A stretch of 64,000 nt of DNA from the NCBI GenBank assembly GCA_013365365.1, contig JABVXU010000058.1:1-64000 (forward strand), given 5' to 3'. Positions 24,772 to 36,225 of this stretch are shown here, in pieces. The notes beneath the pieces were generated by a model. It did not search any database. It had not been told where the DNA came from and saw nothing but the letters and a program-made list of their open reading frames with translations. Both the position numbers and the translations under genes were made by a program. This DNA comes from Cruorifilaria tuberocauda (taxonomy: Eukaryota > Nematoda > Chromadorea > Rhabditida > Onchocercidae). How positions within the stretch are numbered: position 1 is the first letter of the stretch; each line of letters begins with the position of its first letter.

Positions 24772-27700
24772 TTACCCATGCAATACATGCACTGTTAATT
24801 CATAGGTACCCATAGTTATTGCTGTGTTTGGGACTGTTCGTAAAAGCTAAAAATGCATAAATTCAATGATGTTGACAACAAGTTACAAATCTGCTATTTG
24901 CTAAAACTACTTCTCTTCACTTTTTAAATATAGCAGATTATTTGATACTCGAAAAGACGCAGGAATACAGCTATCATTTAAGTACTAAAAATGCAAAGTT
25001 TATCCAGAAATTGCTTAAAGTTAGCAAACCTGCACAGTCAATCCTCGGTAAAGTGCCCAAAACCCTTCCCCTCGCAAAACAAACTTTAAAGTAGGCAAAA
25101 ATCCTTTGGTTATAGCATTCTCTTCGCGCATACGAGTACGTACCACTTCTGTAATTGAAGAAAAATGATAACAATACAATTTAAATTGAAACATGATTTA
25201 ACATATGCCAGCTAATGCCAATTTCGTTTGAAAAGTTTCAGATTGAACGTTCTTCACTGCTGAGCCTATTCGTGATTTAAGTAATTAAGTAGTTATTAAT
25301 TAAGTAGTTTCAGATCGGACTCTGGACGGTTAGATTCAATAATCTTATATAGTGCTCAAATGACTAAAAGATACTGAAGAAAATCCATTTCCTAAAAAAA
25401 TAATACTGAACTATCAGAAGATAGTCTTTCTTCTGTAAGTAAATCGAGAGTATATCGACATTTTTTTAGAAATAAATCAATACAAGATAAAATTTATGGA
25501 GATTTACATCCTCTACTCCCAAGGTTGCACTAGAAAAAATAAGTTAACTAGTAATCCTTATAACTAAATGATGCACAACTACAAATCAAAACAAGTAACA
25601 AAAACAACATGTCGAAAGAAACGAACCATGTGGATAAGCTAATGAACAGGCAAAAAACTTTGCCGTCCCACCAGCGAGCATAAAATGAAAGAAATCAATC
25701 ATTTCACGACTGTCGTTTGCATTCACGTTTGCATTTATTTGTACAGTAGACAGCTGCTTTTCATCTTGGTTGAGGCTCGGTTTTCCATCCCATTTTTTGC
25801 TGCTCGTTTCTGCATTTGCTAAATATTTGGATCCATCTATATTTCCTTCTCGAGAAGATGATTTCCACTTCAGCAACAACGCTCTCATTTCTTCATACAA
25901 TACAAACTGAATTACTGTTTCAGAAATTCCAACATATGATGCGGTTACTCCCTAAAACTATAGAATAAACTATTATATGAATAATGTCATCATACTGGAG
26001 TATTTAGAGTTAATATATGATAGGGTTAAGACCGGAAACATATCGAAAGAAATGGCTAAACGAAGAGATTAAGGTGGAAGAGAAAGAAACTACTGTAAAA
26101 AATAAGTGCTGATACGGATGTTATTAATATCAAATATTTTGGAATTTCCTCGTCGAATAACTGCGAATGCTGAAAGTTTTCATATTTCAAATTTCCAGTG
26201 TAACATAAAAATTGCGCAGTCAAATTTGCCTGAATACAAAATATATCGCGTTTCAAAATCCTTAAAAAATATTCACCCGATAAAAGCCCTTAAAGCCATC
26301 TGTTCTCCATACTCGTCTAATGCATTCCGTTACTGAGAGCGGCCCTTTATGCAATTGTAAACGCGTTTTAACCAACCAAACTGGATTAATGACAGTTGCA
26401 GCCACGAAACCTTAAAAGCACATCATTTATAGATCTAAGTATATCATTTATAGATCTATTTATAGAGCTAATTCTGGTAAATATTCGAATTTGCTAACCA
26501 ATAAAATCTTACCACTAGTAGCTGCAGAAGACATATGTATCATAGCGCTATTCGAGACAAAAATATCCAAACTGTTTAATAATCGTTTGCAACTTGAATA
26601 TGTGCAAAAATAAACCGCTCTGAAATATATTTTTTCACACAACCATGAACTTCGTTACAATAATTTTAAGCAAGAAGTAAAATAAAAAAGGACGAGAGGA
26701 CGTAGCATTCAAATAATGCGTTTCCATCGAAAAAGACTGCATTGGTTTCTGGGATTCCGAAAGTGTTGGCAAGAAAGGTAAATGAAAAACCATTCAAAAA
26801 TAAAACAAGTTACTCACTGATTGACTCCAAAGGACTGTTATCGAATTTTAAAGAAAAACACCGCAAGTGATATCCTGCAGTCAAAGAGAGATCTTCAAAA
26901 GATGCTGTATCGCATTTCATACTTCGAGAAAAAGTTAAAGCACTCACTTCGAAGGTGCAACACCAATAAGATTAGGACCAATTCCTTTGAAAAGAGCTGA
27001 GAATCCTTCATTTACCACAATTTGTCTGAAACAAAATTAAAATTGTGATTTCAATGACCATTAACCACCTTTCCCATCATTATGTGTCACTTGAAAGAAT
27101 TGAGGATCTGTGTACTCTTAGATCACGCAGAAAATATTCTCAGGTACCGATCAACATAATAAAATTAGGATAAGAATAGAACTTTTACGCTAGATATAAC
27201 TTTAAAATGATTAATGAACTCGTTACGAGTTATTTCGTGTTTGCTGAAACTAAAAATATACTTGAAGAAGGTATATAAATTTCTGCTTTGCTGTAAAGAT
27301 AAACCAGGCTTCGCAAAAAGTTGTACATTTCGCTGCACTGCACATGTCGGCGGTACATAACACAGCCGCAGCTTTTGAGGAATGTTGGCAGCTGGAACAT
27401 CCATAAGTACAATGAGAAGTAATTATAGAAATGATGGAATTTAAGAAAAATAAAGTACAGTTATTGAACTACATATTAACCAATACCGGCCGAATGAACA
27501 GAAATAATGATCTGTCAAATGCAGGAAGAAATTAATGCAAAAATGTGCATAAATTAATCAACTTACATGTTCTCATTCGGCTGTAAGATAATAAAATGTG
27601 TGTGTGAGGTAATCGTATACGGGCTTTTGATGTTCCTTGGGAATGTGAGTGAGATAGCGCTGTATATGCATATTCTGTGCTCTGCAATCGCGTCTTAACC

Positions 27701-28057
27701 ACCTGAAATATATTATTCGACCAATTTAGATTTTCATTTTGTCCATCAATTCCTAATATTTAATACATAAGTTTTCAATCATTTCTTTCCATAAATTTAA
27801 CTTCTTAATTCACATATGGTTTGGACAAAGCACAAGTTCCAAACGTCTAAAAGCTGAAATAATTTTTTGAATTCAAAGTTTAAAATAAAGCTAAATTCAT
27901 TTAAACTTTTTTAATGGCTTGGTGATAGAATTCTGAAAAGTTTGAAGATAAATAAGATGAAAACCATAGAAAGAACCTCAAGTGGACAGGTAATAGCCGT
28001 TCCAGCTGTACCACCCAAAGCTCCTCCAAGAAAATGCACGAAAGCTTCCTTATCCAT
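24772..28057 (-). CDS. Mitochondrial pyrimidine nucleotide carrier, SLC25A33/36 (RIM2/PNC) type
   Basis: Nine exons join in phase: 27977-28057, 27567-27702, 27262-27391, 26948-27025, 26513-26619, 26277-26410, 25627-25951, 25030-25148 and 24772-24846. They give 394 residues. The three carrier repeats carry PLEVVKTRLQ (25-34), [11 protein letters not shown] (186-196) and [11 protein letters not shown] (329-339). The Trp in the second signature and the PHEVVRTR third signature are typical of SLC25A33/36 and yeast Rim2, which exchange pyrimidine (deoxy)nucleotides across the inner mitochondrial membrane. [29 protein letters not shown] and [13 protein letters not shown] match the family. The protein is about 80 residues longer than the human homologue because of extra loop sequence, mainly a 60-residue hydrophilic insert (about 252-311) before the third repeat. 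The start is the first ATG before the first carrier helix. It is the last of five co-oriented genes. Confidence 0.93.
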
Positions 28058-28797
28058 ATTATCCAATAGTAATCATATTACAACATAACTACAATCTTTC
28101 TTTCTGCAGATGATGAATATATTTAATTATTAGTATAATAAATGAAACATGAAAGCAAGTTCATCAAAAAGTCTACAGCAAGAATTCTATAACTCCGAAG
28201 CAATTTAAGGCACACAGAGCTGTTTTCATTAGCAATTAATTTATGTTCTAGAAGTATGAATACATGATCGCAATAAGTCAAGTAATAAATGTATTAGAAA
28301 AGTAACCGATAACAATGGATCAACTAAGAAAATTAATTACTGTCCCGACAAAAGAGAAATTAACTTATATATTAACAAAAAGTTTTTCTTTCTTCACATC
28401 AAATAAATACAATCAGAAACATAAATCAATACAAACAAATACACATACATAAGAAGACAGAAAAACCATTAACTTTTGAGAGAATGCGAACGAGACTCGA
28501 AAGCTAACCATGTGAAAGTGTTCGAATCTCCAGGGAACAAGACAAATAGTGAGCCTAAACTGGGTTGAGAAGATATGGAAGCTTAATGAAAGATATTTCG
28601 ATTTCGAATTCTTCAGAGCATAGAACACTTGTATTTGCAGTATAAAAATTCACTGCTAATACCCTATGTGTTATGTCAGCCAAACAAAGTGCTTGCTTAA
28701 AGAAAAACATTAATGATTATGAAAAATCGATCGATTTTTGCAAAAATTTCTAATTTTACCTTCAATACCTGATTATTCAATTAAATTTCTCTCTCAG

Positions 28798-28929
28798 AAT
28801 TCTATCAGAAAGGTTAAACATCGAAATTTGTACAGTGAATTTCACTTAACATTACTGTTTATCGCCATATCATTAATCGTCCTGTTAGCATTCTTTTGTC
28901 TAATGATGCGTGCATTTATCAAACGATAA
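28798..28929 (+). CDS. Possible terminal exon of a small single-pass membrane protein
   Basis: After a long polypyrimidine acceptor (TTTCTCTCTCAG) the plus strand is open for 43 codons to a TAA. The peptide begins NSIRKVKHRNLYSEFHL, continues into a clean hydrophobic segment (LLFIAISLIVLLAFFCLMM) and ends RAFIKR. A basic flank, one membrane helix and a short basic tail look like a real small membrane protein, but no upstream coding exon with matching phase was found. It could also be chance: AT-rich DNA often encodes Leu/Ile/Phe runs. Confidence 0.25.
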   Translation, partial: NSIRKVKHRNLYSEFHLTLLFIAISLIVLLAFFCLMMRAFIKR

Positions 28930-29342
28930 TCAAAATGAATAGGCAAATGTTAAGATCAGTTTGGGATTTCTTTAATTTTTTATTCCGTAAACAAATTTCC
29001 TTAATTTCATTTTAACAAGCCGCAAAGCATTCCCATCTGCTCTCATTTGGAGCCTACAAATCTAATGGAACGAATAACTCTGTGCTAACAGCACTCTAAA
29101 AACTTCGTATTGCATATATTAAAATTAGGCGTAAATTGGATGTATAAGTTACATATATTAATTGACCGTCAAACGACATATCTCAAATCAAATTACCATT
29201 GACTAATTAGTTAAATGAGCAATAAATTGATTAATTAAGTGAACTATTAATCGGATGAAAAGAGCATTTGGTCTCCACTACCACAGCGCAATCATCGGGA
29301 AATACAATGAATAATTATTAGGGAGAGCTCAATTCTCCTTCT

Positions 29343-29360
29343 TGTTCCTTACAAGGAACA
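29343..29360. repeat. Short perfect inverted repeat
   Basis: TGTTCCTT, AC, AAGGAACA: eight-base arms around a two-base spacer, in the GC-richer part of the intergenic region. It could be a protein-binding palindrome. Confidence 0.5.
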
Positions 29361-29510
29361 GCTAACGATATACACAGAATACACATCTTCGTTTCGAGAA
29401 CCTTTGAAAAATGGGGAAGAGTTGGTTGTTAAAAGGGCAAGGAGGGCTACTTAACTGAAGAAATCAGTAGACTAGTCATAGAGCGATTGAGCTACGGCGG
29501 GATGAGTCAA

Positions 29511-29564
29511 TACAAGTTAGGCCAGGAGAAGTGAGATTACAAGTTAACCAGGAGGAATAAGGTC
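29511..29564. repeat. Two-copy 27-base tandem repeat
   Basis: Two adjacent 27-base units share TACAAGTTA and CCAGGAG cores with diverged ends. This is a local duplication in intergenic DNA. Confidence 0.6.
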
Positions 29565-29832
29565 ATGAAAGTTGGAAAAGGGGGCCACTGAAGTGAACAT
29601 TTGAAATGTGAGTGACAACGAGAATGTCCCCTGTTTCTCGTTCTTTTCGAGACAATTCATCTATTCTTTACCTTCCTTCCCTTTAAAGTACATCATTTTT
29701 CCCGACGATCATTCTAGTTGTTGCTATTATGTGAAATGAGACGTTAGGTATTTTCAAGTGTAGCAGTCGTCGATACGATCAGACAATATTAATATTTATT
29801 TTTTGTTCTGATTAGTTTGCAAAATTAAAGAT

Positions 29833-31237
29833 TCAATGAGGCCGAATTCTTGTAATGATAAGAATTATGATAATAATGAGCCAGATGAGTATTTCTTCCA
29901 GAACTTTTCGAATAATCATCCACAGCATTGTTTGCTGTAATTCACCAGTATTATATGTACTCTTCACATTCCCCAACTTTTCTTCAACTATTGTCGTCTT
30001 TAGATTGGATTCTTTCTTGTTCTTTATATTCAAACGTATTGCTTTGTCAGAATTAATATTAGAATCTTTCGATCCTTCAGTTTTAGAATCCTTTGATTCC
30101 TCGATTTTTTCCTTTAAATCAACATCCTCTTTCCATTTCAGCTTACTACGAGTTTTTGGTTTCGCTTTCGCTGGACGAGCTTCTACAGCAACTTGTTCGA
30201 AAACTGTTCTTGTATGTAATTCTTCATCCACTTTCGGTAATCTATGACACCAAAATTATTCAGTTTTTTCGCCTTTACGTTATTTTTCTGTCATTATTAC
30301 AAAAAAACGCTTAATACAAATGCTTAGTACTGTAAGCATTACCCAGTACATATTTTAGAATAATAGAATTCACTACCAACTTCTATCATTCATTTAAACG
30401 AAACAAAAAATCTTCCATTACATAGAATGAAAAATTATTTAATCACCTCTTCATCTCTTTTTTCTCCAATTTCGAACCTGAAAAAATTGACGGTGAAATT
30501 TAAGCCTCGTGTTAAATAAAGGATGTGATGGTGAATTCCGTAATTTTTCAAATTTAATCAGGTAAATTAACCTTTATCTGAAGTAATTGCACGTCCATTT
30601 GGCAAAATTTTATCACTGAAAATTCAAGGAACTTGATAAAACTATCAACACCATCACAGATTTCGTATGGTAAATATTAGGCCAAAATAGAGGAAATATT
30701 TTACATGTTTAAATATAGATATATTATATACATATATGCATCATTTGAATTTTTATGAGATGAAGCAATAATTAAGAAACGTTAACATATTGAAGTGAAC
30801 TTCAAGGTGTCTGTAACATTATTTCATTGAATGGATAAAAGTTTTTGAAATTTTAACAAGTGGGAAAAACAAATACTGCTTTCATCCAGTTATCTTTATA
30901 ATACACAATGATCCATCTGTTTATGGGTGTTATATATTATTTAAAAAATAAAGATTTTTTCATTATTGTCATATATTTCTCCTCATATTTTTTAAATAAG
31001 TCGTTGGTAACATAACTAATGATTTGATGAAAAAGATTTAGTGCACCTGAAAACTTTTGTTGAAGAGGACACATATAGATAATGTTGCATGGTGATTAAG
31101 TGATATGTACAATGTACAATGTACGATTTGATGCCGTACATCCCAGATTTTCATTATTGTCTGTACTTGTAAATTAAAATAAATTCGAGTGATATTATTA
31201 TTCAAGAGTAATAAGAAAACACCAGAACTTACCTCAT
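29833..31237 (-). CDS. Tail-anchored basic protein of unknown function
   Basis: Four exons join in phase: 31233-31237 (only ATGAG), 30572-30615, 30447-30477 and 29833-30241. They give 162 residues. The first coding exon has five bases before a perfect GTAAGT donor, and each later exon has a TTTCAG or ATAG acceptor. The N-terminus reads MSDKILPNGRAITSDKG, followed by a basic EKKEMKRLPKVDEELH region, a Lys/Arg and Glu-rich middle part and a C-terminal hydrophobic segment (LIWLIIIIILIIT, 145-157) with a short basic tail (RIRPH). There is no signal peptide, so it is probably a tail-anchored protein with its N-terminus in the cytosol. I do not recognise a family. It lies 791 bases downstream of AGK and 1.8 kb upstream of the carrier gene, on the same strand. 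Confidence 0.78.
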
Positions 31238-32028
31238 TTAGGTTTGATATTTGAAAAACCGACCTATTTCTTTACATACTAAAACAATGAATATCCGTCG
31301 TTAGATGCAGTCTTTATAAGACTCTCTAGAAGTTAACCAAATAGAAAAAATCTGTGTAAATATGACAAGTCTTTGAGACCTTAAGAATTTCAAGCAAAAC
31401 CAATTTTGTGCCAGTTAACTGCTCTTTATATAATTCATATAAGCTAGCAACTAATTTCCCAAAAATTCGGAGCTTTTCGAAAATAGAAACAATTCGAGTA
31501 AGGAAAAAATAAGAGGAACAAAAAAAGAATTTTTGCATCTGCAAGTTGCAATTTTTTTTGTCATTCCTTAAAATGATTAGATTATGGGGAGTTATTTGAC
31601 TGAGAGGCGAACAGCTTTATTCAGCCTGTAGAAACTTAACAACATATATCAAATCCAAGATAATAGCACTTGTGTCAAAATATGGCGAGGAATAAAAAGA
31701 ATTAGAATTTTACAACCATAAAACGCTATGGCATTACAATCTCGCACAAATGGCGAATACCCGAAATTATGTTTCAATTTTCACCCCACCCTTAGATTCT
31801 TTAGCAATACTACAAATATGGATGATGCTGAATACAATATTACTGGATGAAATTAACATAAAGAAGAAAAAAAAAATGAAATTGAGAGCTGATGGGCAAT
31901 TTCGAACGAAAGATTCACTGAGCGAAATAAAGGTTCTTTCTTTCAGAAAAGAGGTAATTTATCTTATCTTGCAGCCAATAAAGCCAATGATTTATCTTAA
32001 TTTGTACCAAGATTCCTTTATAAGGATA
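31238..32028. other. Gap between AGK and tail-anchored gene
   Basis: Contains the AGK 3' untranslated region and the upstream region of the tail-anchored gene. A plus-strand open frame (31750-32055) overlaps the AGK stop codon and is not considered real. Confidence 0.45.
31616..31621 (-). terminator. Possible AGK poly(A) signal
   Basis: AATAAA on the minus strand about 410 bases past the AGK stop codon; the nearest canonical hexamer seen. Confidence 0.4.
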
Positions 32029-35000
32029 TCAGGATACCCGTATTTTAGAGGGTAGATACATGCTAACAGATTTATTAGTTGATTCGAGAAATATTCGAGT
32101 TTTTAAGTCATTATCTATTTTATAGTCATTACCGAATATTGTCATTTTTTTAAAAGCATCCGGCAGCAAAGTAAATGTTAAAACTACCGATTTAACAAAA
32201 AGATCGTTTTGATAGAAATTAGTTTCGGGAGATGTAGACAACTGCTTTGCTTTACATCTTGTCCAACCATCCATCAATAAACTAATCCTACTACAACCAA
32301 AACCTCCAGTACGAACACGAAGACCGCATGCGTTCTGGAAGATTGCGAAATATTATCAGTTAGATAGCAAATCGATTAAATAAATATACTTAACCATAGC
32401 ATCCTTGATATGCAATAGATACTAAAGATTACTTTCTCAGAATTTACATATTATCATTGTGAACGGCGAAAGACCTCTGCTACTTTAGTAACAGCCAGAA
32501 ATAAAACCAGCAATAAAAATTGTAACAAGTTTAAATGACTGATATAATTCAATGACGCAGCTAGCTTTCATCATTAAATCCATTCAGTTTTCGATTTCCA
32601 ACTGAACTGATATGTAATCGAACTTGCCTGATCTTGAATATTCTCACACATTATATCGACTGCTTTTATTTTCATTTGCCTAGTTTTTCCACAGTTTTCG
32701 TTCTGTACTTTTGAATAGTCTATTTTTGGTTTCGTATTGTTCTATAAGAATTTACTTTCTTAAGATTGTTATATTATGAATGTTGATGTTTGCAATACTT
32801 TAAACTTTACGCAAGTACAAATCATCAGCTCAGATTTATTAACTCTTATAAAGTCAAGAACTAGAATGTGTTTAGCTTGTAATAATGCTAAGGGTATTAA
32901 GAGTTAGAATAATCTCGATAAAGTAATCAGTTTTATTAAATATTTTAAAATTCTAATGATATTTCTGTACCAACTTTACTCATGTAAGATAATCATTTGC
33001 TGCTGTTAAAATTGAGAATATATTTCAATTTTTCTAAGATATTAAATGAAAGTAATTCATGAAAATCAATTTCCGAAAACTTGCCACATTAGTGTAATTA
33101 CGCGGACCAATAATATAGTGCCACCACTGCTTATTTGTTTGCTGTTTCGCCCCTTCAACTGTAGCCTGCGACCGACATTTACAGCAACCCGCACAATATT
33201 CTTCACAAGTCAAATGAACTTCTACTTCTGGATATTGCTGATACGGAAAATTTTATCTTTAAACTTTATTTACGCAACAATATGATTTTATTGCCTGATT
33301 TTGTGATTTTTAGAAAAATAAGACAATGCCAATCGTGATGGATGATGAAAATTTGTTTAGAGATTGCACTATGCTAACTCTTTTCAAATTCTAAATGTGT
33401 TCTTTCTGTAAAGCTATTCAGAATTTAAAATCAAATTGATCTAAAGATTAAAACTATTCCGGCAAACTGCATTAACTACAATGTAACCTTCAAGGAATGC
33501 AAATAAGCTGTGACATAAGCAATCCAGCGTTTTAATCCGCCACAATACCATAGTTTGTTCTTGTTTGTTTCAACTCTATCGTACCAACCAGCATGTAAAC
33601 CTGATACACCGTAAAGCGGTTGTTTTCCTTCATCTATATTGCTGTTCTCCTTAAAGGATATTACAGAAGATTGAACTGTTTACGAAATATGATCAAATAA
33701 CGGAAATAAGTTTTTTATCTTCTATCTTTTAATTTCAGCATGGTACTTACCATATTTGAAATTCTTTAAAGCATTATAAAAAACCTCCTAAATTTTGCTT
33801 AAAATCTCATGTTTCCAGTAGTATTTATTCACTCTTAAGCACTGACCACTACAGTACTCCCATAATTTATAAATGAAAATCACGTGATAGATATTTGACA
33901 AAAACTTACAAGTTTTACGCTAGACAGATAAACGGGTCGAATTTGTTCTTCAATAAGAGCCATAGCACTTTCACAGTATGGACGAATATCATTTTGAACT
34001 GCTGAATAAGAAAATCGAAGAATTTGTTTGCTTGGTTTATATGCGTCATAATTTCACAAAGTAGATCATGAGCTGAATACATATGTTACCGCTATTATTT
34101 ACTTTGTTTAAGCAATTTGACTTTCTATTTGCTTTAACTCTGATTTCTTAGTGGACCAATAAGTACGAGTGAGATATAATATTCCCTTCACTATTTGATT
34201 TTTATGTGTTGTTTTGTATATTTAATATATAATTTAATGAACAATATATAAGCTTTCTTCTATCTATAGCTAAATTTATTTTCTATAATTAAAGCCGTTA
34301 ACGATATATAAGGAATTTCCGATCACAAAATACGTCCTATAATATTTCACAATGTTCAGAAATATGCCTATGCTACAACAATGAGAACCATTCATTATTT
34401 TACAAATTCAGATATTTCTTCTGTCCAAGAATGAAAAAAGAAAAAATGAAAACTAACCAAATACATTAGGTGCCAAACCAACCAGTGATCGATTCTCAGA
34501 ACCACCTGGGAAAATACCAATAGGTACTGGCGAATTATTCTTTTGACGATATACCGCACTTAGAACAGCGCTTAAAGCACTATCTCCACCAATAACATAT
34601 AGAGCATCACATTCCGTTGTATCAAGGTGTGCCGCAATAGTTTTGAATTCAGAAACATCAGTAGGCTAGAACAGTGAAATTACAATTAATGAATTTTAAA
34701 ATTTAATGCACAATCTGGAAATGAATAATGGATCGAAGTCACCAGTCATTTTCATTCACTTTATTCGAAACTTTTGGCATTAAAAAGCTTACCTTAATTA
34801 TATCCACTTGCAAACCAGCTAAATTAAATAGTGGTAAAGCATTTTTTTTAAAGCTCTCGAAAGCACTCGCACAATTTGCATCTACCAAAACAGTGACACG
34901 TCGTAAACGTTCTCCTAAAGCTAATGGTACATCGCCAAATTGCTTCGCTTCTCTAGCATATACAGCTCGTATATCACAATCTCTAAAAAACAGATTTTCA

Positions 35001-35332
35001 TTATATAGATATAAATATGGAATTCAAATGATTAGCACGGAAAAATATATACCTGGAAGGCAGAGTTTGATAGACTTAAAGAATTTTTTTCTTGCTTAAC
35101 ACATTATTTAAGAGTATGCTAGAGATATACTCTCCAACATAGTTTTGAAAATTCTTTCAAGATTATTTTGAAATTATAAGCTTATTTCCTGAAAGATAGT
35201 ATGGAATAAAATGGATCACCTCTTCCAATTATAAATCTTCCAGCCCGTGAAATAAACAACGAGGGATGCAAGTGCCGACTTCTTCTTGTGCTCCCAAAGA
35301 CTTCTTGGTATATTTGTAAGCTTCATATTCAT
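32029..35332 (-). CDS. Acylglycerol kinase homologue, mitochondrial, kinase motif degenerate
   Basis: Seven exons join in phase: 35220-35332, 34793-34982, 34458-34665, 33910-34001, 33488-33649, 33088-33237 and 32029-32334. They give 406 residues (human AGK 422). The N-terminus (LWEHKKKSALASLVVYFTGW) is a basic plus hydrophobic segment like the AGK membrane anchor. Collinear matches to AGK include FKKNALPLFNLAGLQVDIIK, PIGIFPGGSENRSLVGLAPN, YGVSGLHAGWYDRVE and YCGGLKRWIAYVTAYLHSLK. A Cys cluster (CEEYCAGCCKC, 266-276) follows. AGK phosphorylates mono- and diacylglycerol and is also a TIM22 translocase subunit. The nucleotide-binding GGDGT motif of the diacylglycerol-kinase catalytic domain reads GGDSA here (127-131), so catalysis is doubtful. 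ATG at 35332 is preferred; a second in-frame ATG is at 35326. A possible trans-splice acceptor is 40 bases upstream. Confidence 0.9.
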
Positions 35333-36225
35333 TTCAATTTGTCATTGCGATCCGACAGGAAATTTAAAATCCCTGCATTCAAAAATGAAAGCATTTACTT
35401 GTCATCATTACGAAGCCATGTGCTTTTCTTTGATAACTTTATATTATTTTTCTGATATTAATATTGCATATAAAAATATTTCATTATTTTAAACCTTTTT
35501 TTCCTAATAATAGATAAAACAATGAGGACACTTCCACTTCTTTAATGTAATGCACACTGAAGAAACATTAATGAAAAAATGAAACATCATAAACATAACT
35601 TTATTTACAATAAACAACATAAATAAGAGTAAACACTTGGTGTTTCATAGATCGATTAGCTGAAAAACTCGAAATTTTATATATGAATCATTGTGATGCA
35701 TTTGTTACTATTTACTATGTGTTTCATTATAAAGATTATAAAGATACTTTGCAATATGACCTAAAAAGTTTACTGTATAACGACATCTTTATTTCTTTTT
35801 TGAACTAGGCGTGTTGTTTTTCTGATTAATTATTGTAATTCAAATGACTGCAGGAAATAAATAATTTTTAATTGTATTTCGATTTTTTTTTTGAGAAGGA
35901 AGAATGGTAGCTAATATGGTACGGCTTTCAGATATCAAAATCGCTTATGCTGATAAATGATAAATAAATACAGCTTAATCTATGAATTTTTGAAACGGAA
36001 TAAAGGATAAAAAAGAAGATGAAATGTAGGACACAGCTTTTGACAGACACCCCAAAACAACAGGTACTGTAAAGAATGAAGTGTTAAAAGTCTTCCCAAA
36101 ATGAAATCATGGCCTAAATATATATATATGTAAGTTTAAGAACTTAGTCATAAGTTATTGGACAACTGATAGGATTTCAGCTTTTAAAAGCAAACCCGCT
36201 TCAATATACAATATATTAAGCATTG
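35333..36225. other. Gap between REXO1 and AGK genes
   Basis: 893 bases with no gene. It holds the REXO1 3' untranslated region and, at 35373-35374, a possible trans-splice acceptor for AGK. The short distance would allow co-transcription of the two genes. Confidence 0.5.
35373..35374 (-). promoter_or_regulatory. Possible spliced-leader acceptor for AGK
   Basis: The minus strand reads TTTTTGAATGCAG and the AGK ATG follows 40 bases later. It fits a trans-splice acceptor or a 5' untranslated exon boundary. Confidence 0.35.

Larger units (their letters stand above)
28058..29832. other. Intergenic region between carrier and tail-anchored gene
   Basis: No confirmed gene. It contains a possible terminal exon of a small membrane protein on the plus strand (28798-28929), a perfect short palindrome (29343-29360) and a 27-base tandem duplication (29511-29564). 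The part at about 29400-29620 is GC-richer than average. Confidence 0.45.

Noticed and set aside
31750..32055. 101-codon plus-strand frame starting MANTRNYVSIF
   Set aside because: Runs through a poly-Lys stretch and into the AGK terminal exon on the other strand; more likely chance within the AGK 3' untranslated region.
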